A stretch of DNA of 64,000 nucleotides from Acidobacteriota bacterium (GTDB taxonomy: Bacteria; Acidobacteriota; UBA890; WLXD01): contig WLXD01000002.1 of the NCBI GenBank assembly GCA_012103255.1, forward strand, positions 978,473-1,042,472. The letters are read 5' to 3'. Numbering within the stretch: position 1 is the stretch's first letter; each line of letters opens with the position of its first letter. Of this stretch, positions 27,433 to 37,934 are shown one piece after another. The position numbers and the translations under genes were made by a program. The notes below the pieces were generated by a model. It was not told the DNA's origin. It saw nothing but the letters and a program-made list of their open reading frames with translations, and ran no database searches.

Positions 27433-28974
27433 CTATTCCAATGAGGCCAGAATCTCGTCGACAACCTGATCGAGGCCACACTCGACATGGAGATGAACGA
27501 CGTCGCGGCCAGCTGCACGCAACGCGCTCGCATCGCCCAACGCCTGAGCCCTGGCAATGGTGCCAAACGTCCAGGCCATCCCGGGCACTGGCAGATCTTC
27601 TTGTGTCTGGGTGACCACCAGGAACCGCCCTCCGACGCGTCCACCCTTGTGGAACTGACCGCTGGAATGAAGATACCTCGGGCCCCATCCCACGGTCACG
27701 GGCAGGCCTTCCCAGAGGGCTGTCCGCAACCGAACGATTGCCCGACGAGTGGCGGCGCGCGGCGCGAGATAGGCGAGGACTCCAACGTATGAACCACCAT
27801 CCGACGTGGCTAGCCGTCGCAGATCGGCCACGTCGCCGTCGACCACTCGCCACCGCTGGGGATTCCCCTCGGCCAGCACACCGACCTCTCCCTGATCGAG
27901 AATCTCTCGCGTTTGCTGTTTGGCGGCGGCAACATTGGGTTCGTCGAAGGGGTTGATTCCGAGCGTGCGCCCCACCAGAGCGGTCGCGACCTGCCAGACG
28001 TAGAACTCTCGGCCGATCTCAGCCGGGCTCGCGAGCGCACACCGCACAACGGGGACGTCGCCGGCATCCTGCAACGCCGCATGTTCTTCGCCGTCTCTCC
28101 ACGCCAGATCCACGACGAAGGCGTCGTCGCGCCATCGATCCAACGGCATTTCCCGCGGCGCGACCACCGGCAGGATGCCAATACCGCCCTTGCCTGTGCT
28201 TTCGGCAACGAGTTGCTCGATCCAATCGGCCAGGCCCTCAAGTCCGGGCGCGGGAACAAGAACCATGTTGGTGCGCCCCGTCGCAGCAGCCGCTGCGAGG
28301 ACGGCGCCCAGCCAGATGCCGGGATTGTGCTCACCATCCGTACCGCACTCCTCGACTGCCACTGCGGCCTCCCGTCGCACCGACGCAACGTCGATGCCCG
28401 CCAAACTCAGCGGCACAGCGCCGAACGCTGAAAGCACAGAGAACCGGCCGCCGATGTCCGCCGGATTGGTGTGGGTCATGGCATAGCCGCGCTCCGAAGC
28501 ACGTCGCTCCAGATCCGAGCCCGGGTCGGTTACCGCATGAAATCTGGTACCCGCCGGTGCTTCCGACTCGAAGAATCGCGCCAAGGCGGCGGTTTCGAGC
28601 GTACCGCCGGACTTACTCGCGACAACGATGTCGGACACCTGGTCCAACCGAGCTGCCGAGTCACGCACCGCTTCCGGGATCGTTGAATCCACTACTCGCA
28701 GTCGATCCAGGTCAAACGCCGTCGCCACGGCTTCTGCCCCGAGGCTACTGCCTCCCATTCCGAGCAACAGCACATCACCCGCGGCAAGACCGGGGCCGAC
28801 CTCGGCGCCGGACATTCCAACCCATCCGAGCCGGTTGGCGATCAGGGCATGCACCGTTGGATCATCCGTCCAGAGCGTCGCGTCTCGATCGGCGAGGCGG
28901 CGCGCCACGTCGTCGTCGACGAATCGCTGCGTCCAGTCTTGAACAGGGCCGGCGAGGTCCCCCAGAGAACTCAT
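27433..28974 (-). CDS. pgi: Glucose-6-phosphate isomerase (Tal-Pgi type domain, standalone)
   Basis: The 513-residue protein starts at an ATG (MSSLGDLAGPVQDWTQRF). Isomerase motifs are LLLGMGGSSLGAEAVA (phosphate loop), VVASKSGGTLET, GINPFDEPNVAAAK and GPRYLHSSGQFHKGG with the catalytic His. The wording matches the isomerase half of the transaldolase/Pgi fusion protein rather than classical Pgi, but no transaldolase domain is attached. It interconverts glucose-6-P and fructose-6-P. It follows the rpiB-like gene by 25 nt, completing a sugar-phosphate operon with tkt. Confidence 0.9.
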   Translation of the reverse strand: MSSLGDLAGPVQDWTQRFVDDDVARRLADRDATLWTDDPTVHALIANRLGWVGMSGAEVGPGLAAGDVLLLGMGGSSLGAEAVATAFDLDRLRVVDSTIPEAVRDSAARLDQVSDIVVASKSGGTLETAALARFFESEAPAGTRFHAVTDPGSDLERRASERGYAMTHTNPADIGGRFSVLSAFGAVPLSLAGIDVASVRREAAVAVEECGTDGEHNPGIWLGAVLAAAAATGRTNMVLVPAPGLEGLADWIEQLVAESTGKGGIGILPVVAPREMPLDRWRDDAFVVDLAWRDGEEHAALQDAGDVPVVRCALASPAEIGREFYVWQVATALVGRTLGINPFDEPNVAAAKQQTREILDQGEVGVLAEGNPQRWRVVDGDVADLRRLATSDGGSYVGVLAYLAPRAATRRAIVRLRTALWEGLPVTVGWGPRYLHSSGQFHKGGRVGGRFLVVTQTQEDLPVPGMAWTFGTIARAQALGDASALRAAGRDVVHLHVECGLDQVVDEILASLE

Positions 28975-28999
28975 CTCGGCGCGCCGGAGCACGACTGAC

Positions 29000-29530
29000 T
29001 CAGTCCGACGCCGGCTGGCTTCGACGTCCTTCCTCACGCGCCGACTCGAACTCGTCTTCGAGCTGGTCGATGCGCTTTCGCAACGACACGTGTCGCTCCC
29101 TATCGGACGGCGCCTGATCGACGAACGCGCGCGCCACGTCAGCGGCCAATTCATCGCCCAGCACACGCGCGCCCAGACAGAGCATGTCCGCCGCGGCCGA
29201 CCGCCGGGCGTGCCTGGCGCTGACCGCGTCCTGGCAGCAACAGGCGCGCACGCCCGGAATCTTGTTCGCCACCATGCTGGCCACCGCACCGGAGCCGGAC
29301 ACGACGATCCCGACGTCCGCTTCACCGGCCGCCAGGGCCTGGGCGACCGCAGCCGTTACGGCGGGTGCTCCGCCCGGCTCGGCATTGTGGCCGCCGCAGT
29401 CCTTCACGCTGTGACGCTCCTCGCGTAGGTGCGCAATGAGCTTCTCTTTGAGGCCTATGCCCTCGTGGTCCGAGCCCAAGGCCACGCGCGGGCCCTGGTT
29501 TTCGTCCGCGGCCACGCTCCGATCAGTCAC
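29000..29530 (-). CDS. RpiB/LacAB-family sugar-phosphate isomerase-like protein lacking catalytic residues
   Basis: From a GTG (complement of 29528-29530) that overlaps the tkt stop, the 176-residue protein shows the RpiB fold: [45 protein letters not shown] and [11 protein letters not shown]. Where RpiB enzymes have CGTG with the base Cys, this has SGSG. Where they have the ring-opening His in HND, this has SAAAD. The DYPD segment is replaced by GGAPAV. The Glu used in place of Cys in actinobacterial RpiB is also absent. It may be non-catalytic or use a different substrate. Operon: tkt, this gene, pgi. Confidence 0.8.
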   Translation of the reverse strand: MTDRSVAADENQGPRVALGSDHEGIGLKEKLIAHLREERHSVKDCGGHNAEPGGAPAVTAAVAQALAAGEADVGIVVSGSGAVASMVANKIPGVRACCCQDAVSARHARRSAAADMLCLGARVLGDELAADVARAFVDQAPSDRERHVSLRKRIDQLEDEFESAREEGRRSQPASD

Positions 29531-31538
29531 TCTGGCAAACGCCTCGCACGGTGGTTGCCACGTTGTCGGCGGAGAACCCAAACCGTTGCAGGTTCTCGCC
29601 GCCGGGCGCTGAGGCGCCAAAGCGATCGATACCGATGCTGGCGCCGTTCAGCCCCACGTAGCGCGACCAACCGAAAGTCGAACCCGCCTCTACAGACACG
29701 CGCGTCCCGACGCTGGTAGGCAGAACCGATTCGCGATACTCCGCTGACTGCTGCTCGAACAGTTCCCAGCTCGGCATGCTCACGACTCTCACTCGAAGCA
29801 CTTCGGACTCAAGCGTGCCCGCCGCGTCCGCAGCGATATGCACTTCCGAACCCGTGGCGATCAGAATCGCATCCAGCTCGCCGTCGCCCGCAGGATCCCG
29901 GAACACGTAGGCACCGCGGGCTACGCCGGCCGCGTTCGCATCGAGCACCGGAATCTTCTGTCGCGTCAAGGCCAACGCCACCGGGCCCTTCTGGGCCATC
30001 GCCACCGCCCAGGCTGCGCTCGTCTCGTTTGCGTCCGCGGGTCGAAGCACGGTCATGCCGGGAATCGCCCGCAACGATGCGATCTGCTCGATCGGTTGGT
30101 GCGTCGGTCCATCTTCACCAACGGCCACACTGTCGTGTGTGAAGACGTAGATCGCTGGCAGCTCCATCAATGCCGCCAGGCGAATCGATGGCCGCATGTA
30201 GTCGGAGAAGATCAGGAAGGTCCCGCCGTAGGGACGCAGGCCCCGATGCAGCGCCATTCCGTTCATGATGGCGCCCATCGCGTGCTCGCGAATACCGAAA
30301 TGCAGATTCCTCTGGTCGCGACTCGAAGGGCCGAAGTCACCGCTCGTCTCGACCCTCGTCTTGTTCGATCCGGCAAGGTCGGCCGAGCCGCCGATCAACT
30401 CAGGGCACCTGTCGGCCACCGCATTGAGGACCTTCCCCGATGCCGCGCGCGTGGCCATAGGGCCATCTTCCGCGACGAACGTCGGCAAGTCATCACGCCA
30501 GCCATCGGGAAAGTCACCAGCCATCCGCCGCGCGAACTCGGCCGCGAGATCCGGGAAAGCCGCCGAGTACGCTGCCCAGCGCGAGTCCCAGTCGGACTCG
30601 ACAGCAGCGCCCTTGCCCGTCGCCTCTCGGAAGTGTTCGAGCACCGCTTCCGGCACGTCGAACGGCTCCGCTGACCACCCGAGCCGTTCCTTCGTGAGAG
30701 CGAGCTCTTCATCGCCGAGCGGCTCGCCGTGCGCCTTCGAAGTGTTCGCCCGGTTCGGGCTACCGTGCCCAATGTGGGTACGGATTGCGATTAACGACGG
30801 CTTGTCGGCTACGGACTTCGCGGCGTTGATGGCCTCATCGAGTGCGCCAACATCGGTGCCATCCTCGACAAGAGCGGTGTCCCAACCGCAAGCAGCGAAG
30901 CGAGCGCGAACGTCCTCGCTGAACGCCAGATCGGTCTGCCCGTCGATCGTGATCTTGTTGTCGTCGTAGAGAACGACCAATTTCCCGAGTGCCAGATGCC
31001 CGGCGAGCGAGACGGCTTCCGCCTGTACGCCCTCCATGAGATCTCCGTCACCCGCAATCACATACGTGTGGTGATCGACCACGGCATGGCCATCACGGTT
31101 GAACTCTGCGGCGAGGCGAACCTCGGCCAGCGCCATCCCGACGGCATTGCCGAGCCCTTGTCCGAGCGGGCCAGTGGTGGTCTCGACACCGGCCGTATGT
31201 CCGTACTCGGGATGCCCGGGTGTCGCGCTATCCCATTGCCGGAAATCCCGGAGATCGTCCATGGATAGGTCGAACCCGGTGAGGTGCAGTAGCGAGTACA
31301 GCAGCATCGATCCGTGACCAGCGGACAGCACGAATCGATCGCGATCTACCCAGTCGGGATTGCGCGGATTGAACCGCAGATGATGCCGCCACAGCGCATA
31401 GGCCATGGGCGCGCAGCCCATGGGCATGCCAGGGTGACCGGAATTCGCCTGCTGCACCGCTTCCGCGGACAACACACGAATCGTGTTGATGGCTTGAGTC
31501 TCGATATCGACCGATGGCGGCGCAGATGCCGTGGACAA
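29523..31538 (-). CDS. tkt: Transketolase
   Basis: A TTG complementary to 31536-31538, preceded by GGGGAGG, gives a normal-length 671-residue protein. Motifs: [20 protein letters not shown], the thiamine diphosphate fold [13 protein letters not shown] ending in the Asn-Lys pair of [10 protein letters not shown], and [19 protein letters not shown] in the pyrimidine domain. It moves two-carbon units in the non-oxidative pentose phosphate pathway, in step with the downstream rpiB-like and pgi genes. The frame is open upstream of the TTG but homology starts there. Confidence 0.93.
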   Translation of the reverse strand: MSTASAPPSVDIETQAINTIRVLSAEAVQQANSGHPGMPMGCAPMAYALWRHHLRFNPRNPDWVDRDRFVLSAGHGSMLLYSLLHLTGFDLSMDDLRDFRQWDSATPGHPEYGHTAGVETTTGPLGQGLGNAVGMALAEVRLAAEFNRDGHAVVDHHTYVIAGDGDLMEGVQAEAVSLAGHLALGKLVVLYDDNKITIDGQTDLAFSEDVRARFAACGWDTALVEDGTDVGALDEAINAAKSVADKPSLIAIRTHIGHGSPNRANTSKAHGEPLGDEELALTKERLGWSAEPFDVPEAVLEHFREATGKGAAVESDWDSRWAAYSAAFPDLAAEFARRMAGDFPDGWRDDLPTFVAEDGPMATRAASGKVLNAVADRCPELIGGSADLAGSNKTRVETSGDFGPSSRDQRNLHFGIREHAMGAIMNGMALHRGLRPYGGTFLIFSDYMRPSIRLAALMELPAIYVFTHDSVAVGEDGPTHQPIEQIASLRAIPGMTVLRPADANETSAAWAVAMAQKGPVALALTRQKIPVLDANAAGVARGAYVFRDPAGDGELDAILIATGSEVHIAADAAGTLESEVLRVRVVSMPSWELFEQQSAEYRESVLPTSVGTRVSVEAGSTFGWSRYVGLNGASIGIDRFGASAPGGENLQRFGFSADNVATTVRGVCQSD

Positions 31539-31744
31539 GGGGCCTCCCCGAACAGGCGCTATGGTTGTCGACCGCCTTCGCCCCAGACGGACGGGAGCGC
31601 CTTCTCCCCCGGGCAAAGGCGGCCACAGTGTAGCAGTCTCCGACGGCCGTGCCGCCCGCCCTTCCGGGTCGATTTCTTTCTTCGGCGCGAGAGCCCAGAT
31701 TGCTACGATCGGACGTGTCCAGAGCCTCCCACTGCCGATCGTCG

Positions 31745-33151
31745 ATGCCCAAGCTCGTACTCGCCCTATTCGCACTGGTTGTGTCCGTCGGTTGCGCCGT
31801 CCCCTCGACGCCGTTTGCCGTGGACTACCTCGTACGCCCCACCGACACCGGGGTGAGCGTTGTGGCCGACGTGCGCGGAGGCCCCGACGTCGCGTGGATC
31901 GGGTTCGGAGTAGGTCCGGGAGCATCGCCAGATAGAACCACTCAGGTCGCCGGCGTCCGGGCACTCGACCAGAATGGCGTCGCGCTTCCGATCGAGGCCG
32001 CCGGTCATGCCGGCTACCGAATCACCACCAACGGCGAACCGTGGCAACTCACGTACGAACTCGCCCTGGACCAGGCCGCCACGGCGGATACGTTCTATCG
32101 CGGTAGCGCACAAGGCAACGACTACATCGTGCTCGTGGGCTCGGACGCCTGGCCGCGACTCTACGACGACCCGACGCCCCTGACGATGGCGCCGGACAAC
32201 AGGCCGGCTGGAGTCGTTGCTCAGGCCACCGTCCGTTTCTATCTGCCCGAGAGCAACCGCGATTGGACTATCGCCACGACTGCCTGGAGTGAAGGCGAGC
32301 GCGTATTCGCGATGCGCGAGCATCCTGTGGCGAGCGTGTTCGCGCTCGGGCCATTCACGATCGATGAACTTCCGAATGCGCCACGCCTCCAGATCGCTCG
32401 CCACCGCGACTGGGATCTCCTCGCGGACGACATTGAACCGCTCATGGCGACGCTGGTGGAAAGCCACACAAGTTCTCTGGGGCCGGCTAGCCAGCGCCGT
32501 GCTCTCGCCGTCCTGAGCCCGCTGCCCGACCGGTTACCCATCCGCGGTGGCCTGCGAACCGCGGGCATGGTGCGCGACCAGACGCTTCTTGTTTACGCGG
32601 CCCGTAGTCCGGGGGTCGATCCCAAACATCCCGGAATCGCCGAGGCGATGGCCGTCTTCCTCGGACATGAGCTCTTTCATCTCTGGGTACCGAGCGCCGT
32701 GCAGGTCACCCGCGAACTCTCGTGGCTGTCGGAAGGTTGGGCAATGCACATGGGCCGTCGCGCCGCTGTTGCTGCCGGCCACATCGACGAGGATGATCGG
32801 GAGGAGCACCTGAGCGCGGCGTATCGTCGCTATCTCGACATCGGCGGTTACCGGGCCGGGAGCCTGCCCGCAGCGAGTCTCGGTCGCGAAGACCAACGGA
32901 ATCTCCTGTATCTGCGCGGCGAGCTGATCTTTCGACTCCTGGAGATCGAATGGAACGGAATCGATTCGGACAAGTCGTTCGAACGGGCGCTGTGGCGCTC
33001 GCTCACGACTGCCTACGACGGGTTCGAACCGCTCGACGCGCGAGCAATCCGGCAGATCCTCGTCCGACTAACCGACGAGGTGACCGTCCGTCGATACGTG
33101 GAGGGACAAGCCCCTCTGACGCCCGAGACACTCGGACTCGCTGGGCAATAG
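31745..33151 (+). CDS. Lipoprotein with M61-like gluzincin peptidase domain
   Basis: The ATG at 31745 gives 468 residues with a lipoprotein signal ([16 protein letters not shown]). An N-terminal beta domain (residues about 25-220) precedes an M61-like catalytic region: [10 protein letters not shown] is the HExxH zinc motif, and [13 protein letters not shown] supplies the third ligand Glu. M61 peptidases (glycyl aminopeptidase type) share this layout with an N-terminal beta domain. It is probably anchored to a membrane facing the periplasm. Divergent from tkt, with 206 nt between them. Confidence 0.8.
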   Translation: MPKLVLALFALVVSVGCAVPSTPFAVDYLVRPTDTGVSVVADVRGGPDVAWIGFGVGPGASPDRTTQVAGVRALDQNGVALPIEAAGHAGYRITTNGEPWQLTYELALDQAATADTFYRGSAQGNDYIVLVGSDAWPRLYDDPTPLTMAPDNRPAGVVAQATVRFYLPESNRDWTIATTAWSEGERVFAMREHPVASVFALGPFTIDELPNAPRLQIARHRDWDLLADDIEPLMATLVESHTSSLGPASQRRALAVLSPLPDRLPIRGGLRTAGMVRDQTLLVYAARSPGVDPKHPGIAEAMAVFLGHELFHLWVPSAVQVTRELSWLSEGWAMHMGRRAAVAAGHIDEDDREEHLSAAYRRYLDIGGYRAGSLPAASLGREDQRNLLYLRGELIFRLLEIEWNGIDSDKSFERALWRSLTTAYDGFEPLDARAIRQILVRLTDEVTVRRYVEGQAPLTPETLGLAGQ

Positions 33152-33177
33152 TCCTCCCCGCTGCGCGGAAGTTTGCC

Positions 33178-33720
33178 GTGTTCAGCACCGTCGCCCTCTT
33201 CGCCACGAGCTGTAGTCCGATCCCCGCTCCACCGCGTGAGTCAACCGGCGACAGCGCCGTACGCACCGGCGACTTGATTCCCGAGTTCCGCCTTCAATCG
33301 GGCGCCGGCAGTGCGGTCACCCGGATCGACCTCGTGAGACAACCTGGTGCACTCGTGTTCGTGTCTACCGACGAGGCCATGGTCGATCGCTACCTCGGCC
33401 GCATCGATGATGCCTTCGATCGCTTCGGCCCCGGAGCCGCCGCAGTCCGACGGGTCGGCGTCATTCTGCCCGGCCTCGATCCCGCGGGCTGGTCTCGTCC
33501 TGGCTGGATGTCACTGCACGGCCCCGACGAGGAGACGCTTGCTCTCGCGGGCCGCTTCGGTGTCGTGCAATGGGGCGGCGCGATTCCCGCGCAGAACTTC
33601 ACGGTCACGGTCTTCGATCGGGACGGCCGTGTAGTGCAGCGATTCGGCGGACTCGACACCTGGGGCGAGATCGATCTCGTCACAGCGCTCGACCGGGCGC
33701 TAACAGCGCAGAGCCGCTAG
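33178..33720 (+). CDS. Lipoprotein with probable thioredoxin-like fold
   Basis: A GTG at 33178 gives 180 residues beginning with a lipoprotein signal, STVALFATSCSP. The remainder resembles a redoxin/TlpA layout: DLIPEFRLQSGAG, a strand GALVFVSTDEAMVDRY, and a late strand VTVFDRDGRVVQRFGG. There is no CxxC or single peroxidatic Cys in the expected turn, so it may be structural or a divergent SCO-type protein. It follows the M61-like gene by 26 nt on the same strand. Confidence 0.6.
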   Translation: MFSTVALFATSCSPIPAPPRESTGDSAVRTGDLIPEFRLQSGAGSAVTRIDLVRQPGALVFVSTDEAMVDRYLGRIDDAFDRFGPGAAAVRRVGVILPGLDPAGWSRPGWMSLHGPDEETLALAGRFGVVQWGGAIPAQNFTVTVFDRDGRVVQRFGGLDTWGEIDLVTALDRALTAQSR

Positions 33721-33725
33721 TTCAA

Positions 33726-33747
33726 CAGCCGCTTGTTCAAGCGGCTG
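33726..33747. terminator. Hairpin between convergent genes
   Basis: A perfect 9-bp stem (CAGCCGCTT pairing with AAGCGGCTG) with a GTTC loop lies just after the lipoprotein stop and overlaps the stop codon of the convergent ABC gene. There is no clear T-run on either side, so it may be a weak bidirectional terminator or an mRNA 3-prime end stabiliser. Confidence 0.5.
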
Positions 33748-35524
33748 AACCGCTGTCCTCGGCGTACTGGAGCCGATAGAGACAGGCGTAGAGACCGTCC
33801 TGCGCCATCAGCTCTTGATGCGTGCCCTCTTCGTGAATCTCCCCGTGGTGCAGCACCACGATGCGGTCCACCTCGCGGATGGTAGATAGCCGGTGCGCGA
33901 TGATGAGAGCGGTGCGGTCGGCAACCATGTTTCGCATGGCCCGCTGAATGCTCGCTTCCGTGTCGGAATCAACGCTCGAGGTCGCCTCGTCGAGAATCAG
34001 AACCTCGGGGCCGCTTGCCAGGGCCCGGGCGAACGCTAGCAACTGGCGCTCGCCGAAAGAGAGCTTGGCTCCCCGTTCCCCTAGCTTCGCGTCGAGCCCG
34101 CCGGGCAGGCTGGCGATGAAGTTCTTTGCTTCAACAATCTCGGCAGCGGTCTCGATTTGTTCACGACTGACAACGTCTTCATCAAGTCCGATGTTCGCAC
34201 CGATCGAATCGGTGAACAGGAAAACATCCTGAGGCACGGTTCCGAAGAACCTGCGCAGCGCGCGCGGATCGATCTCGCGCGTGTCCACACCGTCGATCGT
34301 GACACGCCCAGATTGATGGACGTAGAGACGCTGAAGAACCTTCACGAGAGACGACTTACCTGCCCCAGTAGAGCCCACGATCGCGACCTTCTCACCGCGA
34401 CGCACGGTGAGATCGAGTTCGCGGAGCACCGGCTCGTCGCCGTCTGCGTAGGCAAACTTGATGCCCTCGAATCGAATCTCGCGCCCGAACTCGGGCGCCT
34501 CGATGGCTCCCTCCTTCGCCACAATCTCCGGCTCTTCATCCAACAGCGAGAAGATCTTGTTGGAGGCGGCGGCGGCCCGCTGCAACGAATCGTACTTGTC
34601 GGACAGGTCCTCCAGAGGACGATAGAATCGGGCCAGGTATTCCATGAACTGCACGAGGATACCGACGGTCACCGTGCCACCGATTACGCCGAATCCCCCG
34701 TAGGCGAGCACCAGAGCAGTGGCAACTGTGGTGGCCGCCTGCACCGCCGCCGAAAGGTAGGACGACAGACGCACGCCGCGCAGGTCAATCCCAAGGAGCG
34801 CATCGCGATGGCCGCGGAACTCGTCGATGTTGCGGCCCTGTTCGTCGAACGCCTGGATCACGCCCATGCCCGTGATCGACTCCTGCAGGAAGGCATTGAG
34901 CCGCGCCACGAGAGTCCGTGATTCGTCATAGGTGCGACGCAACCGAACGCGCAACGCACCCAGGATCACGACCAGGAACGGGAACACGACAAAAGACGCG
35001 ACGGTCAAGCGCCAGTCGATCCAGGTCATCACGGCGACGATGCCGAACAAGGTCACGACGTCGCGGACCATGGCCACGAGGCCCTGTGACATCAGGTCGT
35101 TTAGCGTTTCGACGTCGCTGGTGACCCGCGTCATCACCTGCCCGATCGGATGCTTGTCGAAATACGACATCGAGAGCCGCTGCACATGCTCGAACACCGC
35201 CATCCGAAGGTCGTGCATGATGCGCTGGCCGGCGATCTGCATGAGGTATAGCTGCATGAATCGCAGCGCGACCTCGGCTACCAGCACCGCGAGCAGAACT
35301 CCGATGAGCGTCCACAACCCGTCCAGCGCAGCCGCGTTGCCGTTCGCGGCGGGCGTGATGTGCTGATCGATCGCTACCCGAAGCAGGTATGGCGCCACCA
35401 GCTGCGCGCCTGCCAGGAAGGGCAGCGTGATTCCGGCAACGAGCAACAACCGAGCGTGCGTGGCAACGAACGGTCTCAGCCGCCGCAGAATCCCCAGGCT
35501 CGCTTTCTTCTTGGCGTCCTGCAT
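33737..35524 (-). CDS. ABC exporter, fused membrane and ATPase domains (MsbA/MdlB-like)
   Basis: The 595-residue half-transporter has six membrane helices over about residues 20-320 and an ATPase domain with Walker A VGSTGAGKSSL, signature LSFGERQLLAFARAL and Walker B VLILDEATSSVD. Its ATG overlaps the TGA of the preceding half-transporter (TGATG), so the two are translationally coupled and likely form a heterodimer, like MdlAB or TM287/288. The signature is FGERQ rather than the canonical SGGQ, which in heterodimers often marks a degenerate site. Substrate unknown. Confidence 0.9.
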   Translation of the reverse strand: MQDAKKKASLGILRRLRPFVATHARLLLVAGITLPFLAGAQLVAPYLLRVAIDQHITPAANGNAAALDGLWTLIGVLLAVLVAEVALRFMQLYLMQIAGQRIMHDLRMAVFEHVQRLSMSYFDKHPIGQVMTRVTSDVETLNDLMSQGLVAMVRDVVTLFGIVAVMTWIDWRLTVASFVVFPFLVVILGALRVRLRRTYDESRTLVARLNAFLQESITGMGVIQAFDEQGRNIDEFRGHRDALLGIDLRGVRLSSYLSAAVQAATTVATALVLAYGGFGVIGGTVTVGILVQFMEYLARFYRPLEDLSDKYDSLQRAAAASNKIFSLLDEEPEIVAKEGAIEAPEFGREIRFEGIKFAYADGDEPVLRELDLTVRRGEKVAIVGSTGAGKSSLVKVLQRLYVHQSGRVTIDGVDTREIDPRALRRFFGTVPQDVFLFTDSIGANIGLDEDVVSREQIETAAEIVEAKNFIASLPGGLDAKLGERGAKLSFGERQLLAFARALASGPEVLILDEATSSVDSDTEASIQRAMRNMVADRTALIIAHRLSTIREVDRIVVLHHGEIHEEGTHQELMAQDGLYACLYRLQYAEDSGSAA

Positions 35525-37386
35525 CAGCCGAACTCCTCGAGCCTGGCCGAGAGCTGCTGTTGCTCCCGCATCGTCGCGTACAGGCCCGGTCGCGAGGCGA
35601 GGTCATCGCCATTGCCGGCGTCGACGATCTCTCCTGCGTCGAAGACGAAGATCCGATCAGCTTCCTGGACGGCTGTGATGCGGTTCGAAGCGGCGATCAC
35701 CGTGCGCCGGGTCCGGTGCGAAGCAAGCCCGGCAAGAATGCGCCGCTCGGTGTCGGTATCCACGTTCGAGAGCGCGTTGTCCAGAATCAGGATGGGCGCC
35801 TCTCGCAACAGGGCTCGAGCCAGCGCGACGCGTTGACGCTGGCCGCCTGAAAGATTCGCACCCCGCTCCCCTACCTGGGTCTCGAGCCCCTGCGACAGTC
35901 CCTCTGAACTCACGTCAATACCAGCCAATTCGGCGGCCCCGGCAACCGCTCCGTCATTCGCATCCGGGGCGCCGAACCGGATATTCGCCGCGACGGTGTC
36001 GGAGAACAGGAAGTCGTCCTGGGGGACGTAGGCGACAGCGCGACGGAGGTCGGCAACGTCGTAGTCGTTGATATCCACGTCGTCGATCTTGATTGCGCCA
36101 TCAGGCACTTCGACTAGCCGGAGAAGGGACTTCAGCAGAGTGCTCTTGCCGGAGCCCACTCTTCCGACGAGTGCCACGAAGTCCCCCGCCGCCACCTTCA
36201 AGTTGACCCCGCTGAGCGCCGCCGGGCGCTCGTGGGCATCTTCGCCGTCCTGGAGGTGTCGATAGGGTTCCAACGTGTCGTGGTAGCGGAACGTGTAGTC
36301 GGCGATGTCGATCGATCGCTCGAGTGCCTGGAACGGCGACGCTCCGTCTCGCGACGCCACCGTGATCGGGGCGCGCAGGATGCGATCCAGTCGCTCCAGC
36401 GCAGCACGCCCACGCTGCATCAGGCTCAAGATCCAGCCGAGAGCAACCGTGGGGAAGATCAACATGCTGACGTAGCCGACGAATGCCACCAGGTCGCCAA
36501 CCGTAACGGTGCCCGCGGCCGCCATGGGTCCGCCCAGGGCCAGTACAGCGGCGTAGGAGAGTCCGCCTGCCATGCCAATCATCGGAATCATCTGGGCCCG
36601 CGATCGCGATTCCTTCAACGCCCAATCGAGATATTCGGTCGAGCGCTCATCGAAACGGCGCGTCTGTGCTTCTTCGAGCGCAAATGAACGCACGACTTCG
36701 GCACCCGCGAGGTTCTCCTGCACCACTGTGTTCAGCGCGCTCAGAGCCTCCCTCGAGGACAACGCGTAGGCACGTACCTTGTGAACCGTGCCCCGCACGA
36801 GCCACGCCATGATGGGCAGCGGCGCGAGGACGACAATGGTCAGCTGCCAGTTCAAGCTCACCATGAAGCCGATACCCAGCAGGTACACCAGCACGGCGTT
36901 CGCGAAATAGAGAATTCCAGGGCCGCCCAACGCGCGCACCAGCATCACATCGTTGGTCATCCGTGACATCAAGTCGCCGGTACTGAAGGCCTCGTAGAAA
37001 CTCGGCGCGAGGCGCACCAACTTGTCGTGCAACAGCCCTTTCAAGTCGTATTCGACTCGACGGGAGGCACCCAGCACCACGATGCGCGACACAACTCGGG
37101 TGAGCGACTGCACCACGGCGATCGCCATGATCATTCCGGCGAACATCATCACGGCGCGGGAATCGGCACCCGTGGTGAACGCGTCGACGGCAGCACCGAA
37201 TACGCGCGGGATCGCCATCGACAACGCATTGGTGATCACCAATGCGATCAACCCGAAGACGTAGGCCCACCGATACCGGCTGAATAGATACGCGTAGGAA
37301 CGAAGCAGGGGATCCCCCGAGTGGTGCGCCGTTAGCGGGTCGCCCGCAGCAGATGGGCGCGCAGCGCAAACATATACCCACGCCAC
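35524..37386 (-). CDS. ABC exporter, fused membrane and ATPase domains (MdlA-like partner)
   Basis: The half-transporter has six TM helices (first at AYVFGLIALVITNALSMAIP) and an ATPase domain with VGRVGSGKSTLLKS, LSGGQRQRVALARAL and LILDNALSNVD. In Walker B the usual catalytic Glu is replaced by Asn (DN instead of DE), while the partner has DE. With the partner's altered signature this is the classic asymmetric heterodimer. The start is uncertain: a GTG at 37386 gives 620 residues and overlaps the SRPBCC gene by about 55 nt, and no better start is seen near the membrane domain. Confidence 0.85.
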   Translation of the reverse strand: MAWVYVCAARPSAAGDPLTAHHSGDPLLRSYAYLFSRYRWAYVFGLIALVITNALSMAIPRVFGAAVDAFTTGADSRAVMMFAGMIMAIAVVQSLTRVVSRIVVLGASRRVEYDLKGLLHDKLVRLAPSFYEAFSTGDLMSRMTNDVMLVRALGGPGILYFANAVLVYLLGIGFMVSLNWQLTIVVLAPLPIMAWLVRGTVHKVRAYALSSREALSALNTVVQENLAGAEVVRSFALEEAQTRRFDERSTEYLDWALKESRSRAQMIPMIGMAGGLSYAAVLALGGPMAAAGTVTVGDLVAFVGYVSMLIFPTVALGWILSLMQRGRAALERLDRILRAPITVASRDGASPFQALERSIDIADYTFRYHDTLEPYRHLQDGEDAHERPAALSGVNLKVAAGDFVALVGRVGSGKSTLLKSLLRLVEVPDGAIKIDDVDINDYDVADLRRAVAYVPQDDFLFSDTVAANIRFGAPDANDGAVAGAAELAGIDVSSEGLSQGLETQVGERGANLSGGQRQRVALARALLREAPILILDNALSNVDTDTERRILAGLASHRTRRTVIAASNRITAVQEADRIFVFDAGEIVDAGNGDDLASRPGLYATMREQQQLSARLEEFG

Positions 37387-37865
37387 GATAGGAGCTGCGA
37401 CTCCATTTCGGCTGCGTCTCGGAATCCCCGATGTTCCAGAAGCATGGTCGTTCTTCCCTCGTCGGTTTCTTCGAAGGTCACCGACACGGTCGTCTCGTAC
37501 GAACCCGATGGGAAAACACCTTCCGGAACGACCCATGTGAAGACCAACCGCTCGGGTCGCTCAACTTCCAGATAGGTGCCCGTCCACACGCCGTCGTAGC
37601 CGTCCCAGCCCATGCTGAAGCCGGAATCCACGTCCACGGTCATGTCGGCCCAGTGCGGCAACCACTCCACGAGTTCTGTGACCACGGTCCAGGCGTCGTA
37701 GGCGGTCTCGGCATCAACTGGCAAGTCGAGCTCGAGCTCCGCTACGCGCGCAACGCGCAAAATCTCGCCGCCGTCGTCGCTTGTCGGACGAAGGATCTGC
37801 GCGGAAGCAGGCAGCGCCAAACACACCACCGTGCCCAATACCGCCAGTCGCAGGAAACACTTCAT
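37332..37865 (-). CDS. Exported SRPBCC/START-like domain protein
   Basis: Starting at the second in-frame ATG (37865), the 177-residue protein has a signal peptide (FLRLAVLGTVVCLALPASAQ) and then a START/AHSA1-like fold: VAELELDLPVDAETAYDAWT, PERLVFTWVVPEG, and the closing EEDTDEGRTT-type strand with LLEHRGFRDAAEM. The family binds hydrophobic ligands, and export is unusual for it. The 3-prime end overlaps the ABC transporter start region. Confidence 0.75.
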   Translation of the reverse strand: MKCFLRLAVLGTVVCLALPASAQILRPTSDDGGEILRVARVAELELDLPVDAETAYDAWTVVTELVEWLPHWADMTVDVDSGFSMGWDGYDGVWTGTYLEVERPERLVFTWVVPEGVFPSGSYETTVSVTFEETDEGRTTMLLEHRGFRDAAEMESQLLSWRGYMFALRAHLLRATR

Positions 37866-37934
37866 GGCCAAGCCCCCTTTCTTGATGCCCAGCTCCGAGG
37901 TTACTCAATCCACCAGCAGCCCGCTATTCGCCGA

